A DNA stretch of 64,000 nt from Batillaria attramentaria (lineage: Eukaryota; Mollusca; Gastropoda; Batillariidae). The notes under the pieces are model-generated. The model had not been told where the DNA came from. It searched no databases and worked only from the letters and a program-made list of their open reading frames with translations. The stretch lies in the NCBI GenBank assembly GCA_018292915.2, contig JACVVK020000140.1, positions 866,001 to 930,000 of the forward strand, written 5' to 3'. Both the position numbers and the translations under genes were made by a program. Positions 42,002 to 52,878 of this stretch are shown piece by piece (within the stretch, counting starts at the first letter, position 1; the number at the start of each line of letters is the position of its first letter).

Positions 42002-42734
42002 TTCCAATTATAACGTGTTGGCACCATGTTCTTGTAAATGCCATTGGCCAATTGGGGTATCTCCAATCGAAGTTCACGGAGTTTGCCACTGTGTCCTTTG
42101 CGTATTGGATTGACCCAAATGTCAACCACATGATTATAATCAGTTCAAATAGTTTCATCTAATGCTTTCTGAACGCGGCTGTCATCCCAAGCCAACTGTT
42201 AGCACAGCTGTTGACAGTGCTAGCAAGCTACGCCAAATTTCTGTTTTAAATCTGCTGTGGCGATTTAGCAGTTGACGACGATGCCTGTCTAGTCTTGTTT
42301 ATGATTTCGTGATGCTGGATGAATTTGGTCTGATCACAAGACTCCATGAAATTCCTGTTGGAGTATGTATTTCTATCTGCCTGCCTGTCTGTCTGTTGAT
42401 TTTTTTTTTCAGAGTTTCGCTGAAATGGAATGATTTGATCGTGACGCGCTACTCGTCAATGTTTAAAATTAAAAGTTTAAAACAGATAGATATGAGCCAA
42501 ATTACAATTTAGTTAACGTAAATAAATCCACATTATCATAAGTATTCATTGTTGCTGCATTTAAATTATCACACAATTCTGGTGGAAATGTGTGTTGGCG
42601 TCACGTTGACGACATTGTGTTTAAATAAAAAAAATTAAACGTGAAGCAGGACCCGTACCGTTCATCTTCGGTTTCCGTACAGTTGGATTTTAGTTTTGTA
42701 AATAATGCATCACATACAGCCACACGAAAGCATA

Positions 42735-42744
42735 CAAATATTAG
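42735..42744 (+). promoter_or_regulatory. Conserved proximal motif CAAATATTAG, gene 5
   Basis: It lies 76 bp upstream of the putative ATG, in sequence that aligns closely with gene 4. Confidence 0.4.
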
Positions 42745-42810
42745 CACAACCCGTGTTTAATCCTGATGTTTAGTTGTGTTTTCAAGTCAAGTGTTCTAAC
42801 GCTGTAGACG

Positions 42811-44575
42811 ATGCCGTGTGACAGTGAGCTGCGTCTGGTGTCCTCGCTGCTGCCTTCCGTCAACTCCTCCCTCGGACTGGGGGGACGTACTCTTAGGGTT
42901 CTGGTGAAGGAAGTAAGTTGAATTCACTTTTCAGTTTGTTTGTTTTATACACCCAAAATTTGTGTTTACATTTCAACGCAAGGTACATTTTTTTCTGTGT
43001 GTCAATAACAAAACAACAACCAAAACCGGGGAGCCGGGGTGGTCGAATGGTAAAGCGTTGGACTTCTAATGCTCGGGTCGTGAGTTCGATCCCGGCTGGG
43101 GACAAATATTTGTGCTGGCTTTTTCATCCTTGCCACGTCTTTGATATCACCCTCTGTGGTGGAAAAGGACGTTAAACCCCCAAACACCCACCCACCCACC
43201 CACAACAACCAAAACAAATTTATATTGAAAACTGGTCTGTTTGTTTAAAGTGATTTTTTTTGTTGTTGTTTTTTTTTTTGTTGTTGTTCATTCACAGTGG
43301 ACGTACTACATGATTGTGTCAAAAAAGAGCGAGACACAAATCACATACAGCGGGGTGCTGATAGACTTACTACAGGAGCTGGCTACTCGTCTGAATTTCA
43401 CGTAAGCTCGCCCACGAGTGTTTGTGTGAGAAATGACTCTTTTACGTGTCTGCTCTTTATTTTTCATTCTGTGATGGTATTCTCGAATGTTGTCGCCAAT
43501 GTAATTGTCATGAAAAAAAAGGATAATTGCCTGGTATCACTCTTGTGATTATAAGTGACAGTGTTTGTGTAAACACACTTCTTTTTTTCATTTCTTATGC
43601 TACTGTTTAGCTACACGTTAACTCTGCACCCTAACAACCTGAGCTGGGGCCAGGAGCTGGACAACGGATCATGGGATGGACCCATCGGTATGCTGACCAT
43701 GAAGGTTAGTCCACCCTCCCCCCAACGCCCCCCCCCCCCCCCCCACGAACGATGAACACCGAAAACGAAACACCAGGCAACAACATCAAGAAAACAAAAC
43801 AACAATAGCAACAACGTGCGCACGTTCCCTTTGACCTGGTATTTCTTTTCTAGGAAGTGGATGTAGCTCTAAGCGTGTTCACCCTTACCGCCGGAAGGTC
43901 ATCAGTAGTAGATGCGACTACACCAATCAACCACGACAGCTCCGTCGTCATCTTCAGGAAGGAACCGGCTGGTGAAGATGTAGACATCTTGACCTTCTTC
44001 CTGCAGCCCTTCCAGACACCGGTCTACGTGGCCATCGGCGGCTGCTTCGTCAGTGTGTTGGTGCTGCTGCTGTTTTTGGAGAAGTGTCGGTGGAGGTTCG
44101 GTGGGCGCCAGAGGGCGACATCGTTCTTGCACGCGCTGATGGTGGACGTTGAAGCCCTAGTTGCCGGCCTGATTCAAAGAGGTACGAGGACGTTGAGATA
44201 AAATCCACTTGGCGTAGTTAACGGATGATGTTGCATGGGTGTTATTACACCGGTAGTGTAAGAATAGGCCTCTGCAAAGGTCATGTTGTGAGCCTTTAGT
44301 CTTCCACTAACTAACAACATGACCTTTGCAGAGGCCTATTCTTACACTAACGGTTTATTAACACCCATGTAACATCATCCGTTATAACACTGGGTCTCTC
44401 AGGTGATACCGACGGGTCTGTGATCCAGAAAACTCAGGCGTAGGATGTGTAGTGGAAAAAAACAAAAACAAAAACTAGCGGGTATCACCGAAAACCTAGT
44501 GGTGTCACCGCTGTTTCATCCGATTTCCCTTAGCCGCGAAACTAACTAACATCCGATTTCCCGCTGAAAAAAAAT

Positions 44576-44642
<67 letters not shown>

Positions 44643-46023
44643 TATTTATTGGAGCTACCGCAAAAACACAAGGACTTTCCGTATCCGCGCTAATTCTGGA
44701 CTAACATTTGTGACCTAGAGCTAGCGGTCTGAGGATCAGCACAGACAAAACTAATGAAGACATGTTATTTGTAATATTTGTTATTAATTTGTGTAGCTTA
44801 TGACCATTACAGTGGTTTGGAACATTAGGGATGTCTACCCTCTCCCCACCCCCCACCCCCACCCCTGGGTCGCCACAGTAGAGCGCTACCATTTTTTTTA
44901 AAAAGTATTCCTGAATGCATGATTCTGGCGTTCCACGGCCCCATTCGCATGGGTGGGTGGGTGTTTGGGAGTTTAACGTCCTTTTCCACCACATACGGGT
45001 GATATCAAGGACGGGGCAACGAGAAAAAAGGCCAGCACAAAATTAATATTTGGCCCCAGCCGGCGGGATTCGAACTCACGACCCGAGCATTGAGAGTCCA
45101 ACGCTCTACCATTCGGCCCCCATTCGCATGAAGTGGGATCTTTTTACTTAATGTTAATAGACAGGCAACGTATCCGAGTCTGCACGCAAATTTGACTCGA
45201 TTTGGCAAAGAAAACTCCCACCAAATTTCTGCCCACCGGAGATTCGAAACTGTGCCTCAGGATGCGTATCTGGTGCCACAACCACTCTGCCACATGCCCT
45301 TAGTGCACTGTCATGCTCTTGATCATGCTGCTTTCGTTTCTTAGAAGAAATGCCTTGTACGTTTTGTCATGAAGAGAAAGATTGACCTTGCTCTTCTGTC
45401 ACTTTTCAAGCTGTTCATTTTGAGATCGACGTCCTCCCGGGTCGCTTGTTGATGTGGGCGTGGTTGATATTTGGCGTGGTGCTGGCCTCCGTGTACAGCA
45501 GCAAGCTGACGTCATCACTGACTGTCAATGACCAGTCGCTGCCCTTCACCTCCCTGTCACAGCTGGTGAATCAGGACACGTACACGTGGGGTGTTGAGAG
45601 CGGAGTTTATCTTGAATCCGTTCTCAAGGTCAGTATGCACATCATTTCCAGTTCTGCCACTGTTTTAAAAAAAGAAAAGAAGGAAGAAACTACAAAAAAG
45701 CAGCCGTAACAACAAAAAGCATCAATAACAACAAATATCTGACAGTGTTTGATAAAGTTCCCTTCCCGCGTCTGCTCTGGGGGATTCTGGTGGGTAAGGA
45801 CACTTTTAAATTCGAACGGTCATGGAAGTCTGCCCCGGCGCAGCGTGTGGGTTACTTCATTTGTGTCGTGTACATGTAATCATTCCTCTCTGAGCGCAAT
45901 GGCTACGCATAGAAGCATACGAATAAGAGTGGTCTGATTTTGTCTTTTTTACGCTACTCTTGAGTTCTTGATTATCTACTTTTTTACTCTGTAAAGTATT
46001 TAGGTTATGCTTTGAAAAATGAC

Positions 46024-46054
<31 letters not shown>

Positions 46055-47170
46055 TCTAGGTGTAAAAAAATTGTACAGTATGTTTCACACTGTAAGGTTT
46101 ACCTTTTAGGACGGCGCGGACAAAACAAACCCCTATCAAACATCCAAGGCATCGTAGTCAGGCGCTGGATATCAGTGGTGAATTTCATGGTTGTCGGTCC
46201 CCGTGTATTACTCCAATGATCTCTCTACTGACGAGCTTCCCCAATTCGGACTTGCACATTTTAGGCGCACCTTAATGTCCAAACTTTCGTTCTTCCATGC
46301 AGAAAACAAAGATAGCTGAGTATCGAAAGTTTTACGAGGGAGTAATGAGATTCGCCGAGGACGATCCAACGGTCAACGCTCCAGACTACGAAGTGCACAA
46401 GTCCAAAGTTCTGAGTGGACGATACGCCTTTTTCACCGCTGATGGCGATCTGTATGACCTGTGGTCACGAGAAACGTGCGATCTGGCGAGGATTCCCGAG
46501 AACTACATGACCACTGTCAAGGTCTTGTACCTCCAGAAAAACTCGCCATACACAAAGATGTTCAACAACGAGTAAGTCTGTACGTACGTAAGTAAGTATG
46601 CTCATTGTTTGTACACTCTTTGTGAAGTGCTTCTCATACTTTAGGTTTGCACATAAACTAGCGCTTAGCGGCAGCAGGCTTTCACTGCTTCGTCCTCCAG
46701 CCCCGCGGCGCCGTGAGCATTTCAGTAGAGATGGATAGGTGCGCCGAGGAGAAGTCTACCATACCATACCATAAATAATATCAATAGGATCAGTGAACAA
46801 ACACAAAGCCCCATTCAGTTTCTACTGCACTAGTTATAAAGCTAATGAATACTGGTGTCGTTCAACCTTCCTATTTTCCTTTTGCATACATATCTTGGCG
46901 TAACTGTCCGCGTCTTTACTTCCCAGAATAGACCGTATGATCGAAGTTGGCCTGATGGACTACTGGAAGCGGAAATGGCGGCCATCAAACCAGCGGTGTC
47001 ACCCGGATGTTCGAGAAAAGAGCAGAGTTATCTCCCTTGCAGAGACTCGAGCGGCTTTCTACCTTGCCGGTTTGGGGGTGGGGCTCTCCGCGCTTACCCT
47101 GGGGATTGAGTGTCTTGTCGGTAAAAGTCGAGGTGGAGACACCAGTAGGACGGACACATCCTCGCTTTGA
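42811..47170 (+). CDS. Gene 5: complete 7-exon ATD-less ionotropic receptor (IR/iGluR-like), 452 aa
   Basis: Exons are A 42811-42912, B 43298-43401, C 43611-43704, D 43854-44181, E 45411-45628, F 46303-46571 and G 46927-47170 (stop TGA). It is the most compact gene of the array. S1 has FTLTAGRSS, TM1 is in exon D, TM3 contains VYSSKLTSSLTV, and TM4 reads AAFYLAGLGVGLSALTLG. Exon C ends GMLTMK where all other copies have LTRK. Exon D keeps the GEDVDI two-codon insertion shared with gene 2. The exon E acceptor is an unusual AAG (cttttcaag). Intron 1 holds a SINE-A with a clean 14-bp target duplication that is absent from gene 4. Intron 4 holds an inverted duplication of its own sequence and a SINE-D split by a SINE-A. 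The tail differs from gene 4 after RGGD (TSRTDTSSL). A polyadenylation signal candidate is at 47400. Confidence 0.87.
43027..43201 (+). mobile_element. SINE-A with 14-bp target duplication, gene 5 intron 1
   Basis: Full-length copy flanked by the perfect duplication ACAACAACCAAAAC (43013-43026 and 43202-43215). The aligned intron of gene 4 has one copy of this site and no SINE, so the insertion postdates the gene 4/5 duplication. Confidence 0.92.
44219..44384. repeat. Inverted duplication, 71-bp arms, gene 5 intron 4
   Basis: Arm 44219-44289 and arm 44314-44384 are inverted copies of each other (for example aggcctctgcaaaggtcatg pairs with catgacctttgcagaggcct). In gene 4 intron 4 the corresponding sequence (about 33855-33940) occurs once only. 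Confidence 0.9.
44577..44641. repeat. (GT)n microsatellite, gene 5 intron 4
   Basis: About 32 GT units, longer than in gene 4. Confidence 0.95.
44860..45298 (-). mobile_element. SINE-D split by a SINE-A, gene 5 intron 4
   Basis: Orthologous to the copy in gene 4 intron 4. Its halves are 44860-44951 and 45118-45298, separated by the nested SINE-A. Confidence 0.68.
44951..45117 (-). mobile_element. SINE-A nested in a SINE-D, gene 5 intron 4
   Basis: Flanked by the 13-bp duplication CCCCATTCGCATG (44939-44951 and 45118-45130). The first few head bases are missing. The insertion splits an older SINE-D. Confidence 0.88.
46650..46775 (+). repeat. Dispersed short repeat, gene 5 intron 6
   Basis: Shares gctgcttcgtcctccagccc-type sequence, gtgagcatttcagtagagat and a (CCATA)n-like end with the inverted copy at about 48733-48846. 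Confidence 0.65.
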
Positions 47171-47245
47171 GGAGTAGATATGGTCTCGAAATCAAGATAA
47201 TAGACTCACAAATATTACATAGTGAATTCGGAACCTGGAGAGCGT

Positions 47246-47357
47246 AGGTGGGTGTTTGGGAGTTTATCGTCCTTTTCCACCGCGTATGGGTGATATCAAA
47301 GACGGGGCATCGAGAAAAAGGCCACCACAAATATTTTGGCCCCAGCCGGGATTCCAG
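47246..47357 (-). mobile_element. SINE-A, truncated, 3' flank of gene 5
   Basis: Tail and body in minus orientation; the copy ends at ccagccgggattcc, so most of the tRNA-like head is absent. Confidence 0.75.
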
Positions 47358-47399
47358 CTTGGAACCTGGAGACACTTATGACGGATGATTGACTGATTC

Positions 47400-47405
47400 A
47401 ATAAA
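47400..47405 (+). terminator. Candidate polyadenylation signal AATAAA, gene 5
   Basis: The context gattcAATAAAAGGcCTGCAGT is shared with the gene 6 flank and lies about 230 bp after the stop. Conservation of the motif and spacing supports it. Confidence 0.5.
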
Positions 47406-47502
47406 AGGCCTGCAGTGTGACTAGTTTTCTGTCGTGGCTGACATTGGCAAATAAACACATTGCAGGAAAGTAATACCTTTTTGAATTTCGTCTTAGCTTA
47501 TA

Positions 47503-47505
<3 letters not shown>

Positions 47506-47569
<64 letters not shown>
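47506..47569. repeat. (GT)n microsatellite upstream of gene 6
   Basis: Preceded by gaatttcgtcttag, as upstream of gene 5. Confidence 0.95.
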
Positions 47570-47572
<3 letters not shown>

Positions 47573-48199
47573 ACGTAGAAACGTTTTAATTTATTGTATT
47601 ACCCGTCCTCGTATCTTTTTCCTCTTGCATCTGGCAGGGTTTGTTCATTTTTTATTGTTTGCTTTGGACTGTATCAAACATAGCACTAATGTAAAACAGC
47701 CTAAAAAGCATTTTTTACTGTGATTTTGTTTGGAAACCACTTATATTTTGTGCTCGTGAAATCGGTAAACACGGTCTCGTGTTTGAATCGAAATAAAATT
47801 GCCGTGCGGTTATCGCGGGTGTATCGAGTAAACAAAACTGGTACAAAACAAACGACCACCAGAAACTAGTTTGTTAACAATGCTAGTGACAGTGGGAAAT
47901 GTCTTCAATACACAGTCCCCACTCACATTGCAGGCGGTTTTGTGTGTCATTCAACATGTTTAAGCGACGAATTTTCCCGAATATTACTGTACGTGACGCA
48001 GACAGGCGTTTCTATTTAGAATGTACATATTTGAGGAGTGAAATATTTAGGGTAAAAACAGTCCTTGCATTTCCCCCCAACTCTGTATTTTGCAGCAAGT
48101 TGTAAATAAAACCGCTTGATCGCCGCTTTTATGAACCAACCTATTTACCCCACTCACTCCCCCCTCCCTCCCCCCTCAACCCCCCCCCCCTCCATCCCC

Positions 48200-48200
<1 letters not shown>

Positions 48201-48257
<57 letters not shown>
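48201..48257. repeat. (CA)n microsatellite upstream of gene 6
   Basis: Follows a C/T-rich stretch. Confidence 0.95.
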
Positions 48258-48260
<3 letters not shown>

Positions 48261-48732
48261 ACGCACGCACCAAAACGAAACAAACAAATTAAAAAAACCC
48301 GTAAAGCTGAAAACATGACAGAAACGCTTCGTGCATGTTGAAGACTAGCTCGTATCCACAGACTTTGAAATAATCCATTCCTATTTGTTTATAAATGGGC
48401 TCCACGTGATTATATATAAGTTCGACATGATATTTGTGAGATCTTTCAACGAAGTTCACGGAGTATGTGTCATTTGGACTGACGCAAATATAAACATATT
48501 TGAAACAACATTGAATGTTTTCTGGACGCGGCTGACACCCGAGGTCAATTGTTAGCATAGTTGTTGGCAGTGTTAGCATTGAAAATTTCTGCGTGGTTTC
48601 TGACATCGTGATTAAGCAGCTAGCGAGGACGCCTGGCAATGCTATGCTGGTTTGAGTTTCGTCTGATCATTGAACTACCTGATGCTTGAGTTGAAGCACG
48701 TACGTATATACCTGTCTGTACTGATGCATGCG

Positions 48733-48846
48733 TGTATGGTATGGTATTTTAGACTTCTCCTCGGCGCACATATCCATCTCTGCTGAAATGCTCACGGCAC
48801 CGCAGGGCTGGAGGACAAAGCAGTGAAAACCTGCTACTTTGTGTGC
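48733..48846 (-). repeat. Dispersed short repeat, inverted copy, upstream of gene 6
   Basis: Reverse complement of 46650-46775, including the ccataccata-type tail and the gcgccgaggagaagtctaa stretch. Confidence 0.65.
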
Positions 48847-48929
48847 AAACCTCCACCCTGTTATTCACTCTGGTGCGTGCGACAGTATTTCTGTTTACCA
48901 CGACACCGGCCACAGCCTAGTCTTCTTCG

Positions 48930-49142
48930 AAAGATGAACGTGGGATTTTTAGCGTGCACACTTGATGTATGTGCGTGCGTGTGTACACGAAGGAGAGAGA
49001 GGCACCGTAAACGAGTCTGCACATGGATTTGACTCGATATGGTGAGGAAAAATCCCACCATATTCCTGCCCATCGGGGACTCGAACCAGGCAGCTCAGGA
49101 TCCGAAGTCGTATGCCTTATCCACTGGACCAAATCCCCTGTC
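48930..49142 (-). mobile_element. SINE-D, upstream of gene 6
   Basis: gtacacgaaggagagagagg, accgtaaacgagtctgcac and ggggactcgaaccaggcagc, with a tRNA-like end ccactggaccaaatcccc. Confidence 0.68.
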
Positions 49143-49433
49143 AATCCCCTGTATGTATGTTGTTTTGTTTAGAGTTTCACTGAAAAGGAACCATTCAAAC
49201 TGCGACACTCACGAGTCAAAGTTTAGGCTGAAACGACTGAAACAGACAGAACTGAGTTAAGGGATTTTCTTGTCAACATAACACTTGAAGCCACATTGAC
49301 ATTCCGCGGAGTTGCGAAAAACAAGATTGTGTTTTAGTCATTATAACTGAAACGTGAAGCAGGATCCTTACATTGACGGTTTCTGTAAGTTGGTTTATAG
49401 TTTACAGTGACCATGCTGCCGAATGGAAGCATA

Positions 49434-49443
49434 GAAATGCTAG
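49434..49443 (+). promoter_or_regulatory. Conserved proximal motif GAAATGCTAG, gene 6
   Basis: It lies 76 bp upstream of the putative ATG and is followed by AAGAACCTGAGTTTA. It keeps the spacing despite two base changes. Confidence 0.38.
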
Positions 49444-49509
49444 AAGAACCTGAGTTTATTCCTAATGTTAATCTGTGTTTTCAAATCAAGTGTTCGAACA
49501 CTGCAGACG

Positions 49510-52500
49510 ATGCCGTGTGACAGTGAGCTAAGTTTGGTGTCCACGCTGCCGCCTCCCGTCAACTCCTCCCTCGGACTAAGGGGGCGTACTCTTAGGGTCC
49601 TGGTAAAGGAAGTAAGTTTAATTCACTTTTCAGCTCTTTTCTTTTAACTCAACTCCCGTTTTTACATCTGAAAACTGAAAGTAATTTTGTTTTCTGCCTG
49701 GTTGAAAGTTATCTTAATTTCAGATATAGGTGTCATCAACAAGGCACAAAAACATAGGTTAACAACAACAAACTATTTTTGAATATTGGTCTGTTCGTTC
49801 ACAAGCACTGTTTCTGTATTCATTCACAGTGGACGTACTACACGATTGTTTCTAACAAGAACGAGTCACAAATCACCTACAGCGGGGTGCTGATAGATTT
49901 ACTGCAGGAGCTGGCTACTCGTCTGAATTTCAGGTACATGATCACAGGAGATTTTGTGTGTGATATGACTGCGGCGCCACGAAACCTACGTAACCTTTTA
50001 CGCACTTTCCATTTTGTGCTGAGAAGGAAAGCCGGAGAATCTGGAGAGAAACATCTGATAAGCAGCCGGAGAGCCCGAAAAATCTGTTATTATCAAAGCT
50101 CGACTTGGGGTTCGAACCCACGCTTCGTCATGACATGACCTACAGAAGGCCTCTAGGCCCCTGCTCACCCAATCTGCCTGTTTAAACTACGCATTTTTAT
50201 TTCACTATAACGTTTCCCAATACTGTTGTGCATACCGAGTTCTTTGAATTTTGTTTTTAAATTACAGTTTCTCCAGGCATCAGATTAGAACCTCAGGATT
50301 ATCACTGACAATGTACTTGTAACCGCTGTGTGTGTGTTTTTCACGAATTATGCTGTTTAGCTACACATTGACTCTTCATCCACCCACCTTAAGCTGGGGT
50401 CAGGAGCTGGACAACGGATCATGGGATGGACCCATCGGTATGCTGACCAGGAAGGTTGGTTTCGAGAAACATAATCATGAATAACGACTAGCCATTGGCT
50501 GACATGTCCCTCACTATGTCTAAAGAGGCATGTGCAAAATAATACTCAAGTCGATGACAGTGGATACGATTTGCATATTTAAAAGCAGTACCCCCATGTC
50601 GCCTTGGCCCGTGTTATTATACTGTAAATCGTATGTTTGTTGTAATCGTCTGCCTTCATCAATAATCACCAAGAAAGGTTTTTACCTCGCCAAAAGCTAA
50701 TATAAAAAATAAAATGCTCTTAGCAGTCAACGCGAATGTTCGTCGTACTTGGTGAGGAAAAACAAACGACAACAACAAAAGAAAAGAAAACATGAAAAAA
50801 CAAAAAGCAAGAAAAACAACAACAAACAAACAAACAAACAAACACGCAATACCAAACAACCAAAACAGAACAGTACAAAATAAACAACAATGGGAACAGT
50901 AAGCCATACACAAAACAAAGACAACAAAAACACAACAACAAAGCCAAAACAACAAACCACCTAGTATGTATTGATTCCATGTTGCTTGGATCTATCTATC
51001 AACACGTATCATTTTGTAGCAAGTGGATGTTGCCCTCAGCATATTCACCCTAACCGCCGGAAGGTCGTCAGTTGCGGATCCGACCTCACCACTTATCTAC
51101 GAGGACTCTGTCGTCATCTTCAGGAAGGAACCGACAGGTGATGACATCTGGACCTTCTTCCTGCAGCCCTTCCAGACACCGGTCTACGTGGCCATCGGCA
51201 CGTGCTTCTTCAGTGTGCTGGTGATGCTGCTGTTGTTGGAGAAGTGTCATTGGTGGTTTGGTGGCCGCCAGAGGGCGTCATCGTTCTTGTGCGTGTTGAT
51301 GGTGGACGCTGAAGCCCTAGTTGCCGGCCTGATTCAGAAAAGTATGTGGACTTGCTCACAGTAAACTAACAATACGTAATTAACTCTTGAAGTCAATAAG
51401 ATAAGAGCACATCGAAGATGTTCTAGGGAGAAATGGCCATGCCTGTTATCTGAAATAGCCTTCAAAAAGCAATTGTTAGATCCGTTCTGATAGTGAAGGC
51501 CTAAAACAGTGAAAGTCACAACATTGCCCCCTCTGTTCTTACTCTCTACTCGGCTTTTTCGCTGAAACATAAATTGCCATTTCCAGCTGTTCAGTATGAG
51601 ACCGACTTCCTCCCGGGTCGCGTGTTGATGTGGGCGTGGTTAATGCTTGGCTTGGTGCTGGCCTCCGTGTACAGCAGCAAGCTGACGTCATCACTGGCCG
51701 TTAGTGACCAGTCGCTGCCGTTCACTTCCCTGTCACAGCTGGTAAACCAGGACACGTACAAATGGGGTGTTTCAAGTGGAGCTTCTCTTGAGTCTGTTCT
51801 AAAGGTTAGTATTGACTTATCATTTCTGGATCTGACACAGTCAAACAATGAAACGCACAAACAAACAAACAAAAGCACAAAAAACACGAAAACACCACAA
51901 AACCAGACCTAAACCAAAACAACCCTCCACAAAAATTATACCAGCAACAATAACAACAACCATTAAATTTAATTTGAACGGTCACTCAAGTCTCCTCCGG
52001 GGCGCCTATTTGGGTCGCGTGTTTTGTGATTTGTGTCCGAACAGAAAAAAAAGGGATAGCTGACTACGGGTGTCTAGACATGATACGAGAATCAGTTCAG
52101 CTAGTAAACACCCAGTTACCAAGAAGAAGACATAGAGAAGACGCATAGCATATGTTACAATTCTAAGGTTTGCTTTCAAAAGTAGCGTGGACGTCTATCA
52201 AACACCTAAAGGACCCTCTTCGGGAGTTGTACGCATTCATCAGCCGTTTGTGCATTTCTTGGTTACCGGTGTCCGAGTATTGCTCCAATTATCTTAGGTT
52301 TGGCAGGTTCTAAAATAACGATTTGGTCAATTGAATCCCTACTTAATGAACAATCACCTTCTTATCTCCGTTTAGACAACGACGAACGCTGATTATCGAA
52401 AGTTTTACGAGGGAGTGATTAGATTCGCCGAGAACGACCCAACGGTCAACGCTCCAGACTATGAGGTGCACAAGTTCAAAGTTCTGAGTGGACGATACGC

Positions 52501-52807
52501 CTTTTTCACCGCTGAAGGCGATCTGTATGACCTGTGGTCACGAGAAACGTGCGATCTGGCGAGGATTCCCGAGAACTACATGACCAACGGTAAAGTCTTC
52601 TACCTCCAGAAAAACTCGCCGTACACAAAGATGTTCAATGAAGAGTAAGTCTTTACAATATTCGGCATTTATTCGCCTTGTCTGATTCATTTCTCATAAT
52701 CGTGTTGAACAGGCAGATTCTAGTGCTGAGTACTGAAGATGTAAATAATAATAATAATAATGAATACAGTTTATGTAGCGCCTATCTGTTTTCTACGAAA
52801 CACTCTT

Positions 52808-52878
<71 letters not shown>

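Larger units (their letters stand above)
38485..42810. other. Intergenic region between gene 4 and gene 5
   Basis: A deleted hAT transposon sits 39 bp after the gene 4 stop. About 39480-40860 is an A/C/T-rich stretch with short internal repeats of the type cattcaaagtc (about 39590-39720), with no recognisable coding capacity. A perfect nested hairpin lies at 40902-40946. A three-fold repeat of (GT)n plus a roughly 40-bp spacer lies at 41139-41407. From about 41408 onward the sequence aligns with the gene 4 flank (from about 30440), including a (CA)n tract at 41949-41998 at the same relative place. Confidence 0.6.
47171..49509. other. Intergenic region between gene 5 and gene 6
   Basis: The 3' flank of gene 5 has a truncated SINE-A and a polyadenylation signal candidate at 47400. 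Then come (GT)n (47506-47569), (CA)n (48201-48257), a short dispersed repeat in minus orientation (about 48733-48846) and a SINE-D (about 48930-49140, minus). The 350 bp before gene 6 aligns with the proximal flanks of genes 4 and 5. No gene was found; one minus-strand open frame at 48289-48639 is not conserved in the paralogous flanks. Confidence 0.55.

Noticed and set aside
41904..42158. Minus-strand open frame starting MKLFELIIIMWLTFGSIQ, signal-peptide-like, in the gene 5 flank (also present at 31130-31235 in the gene 4 flank)
   Set aside because: The paralogous flank of gene 6 breaks the frame, the strand is opposite to the receptor genes, and most of it runs into a CA tract. The likeness is probably chance, though it was tempting as the missing signal peptide.
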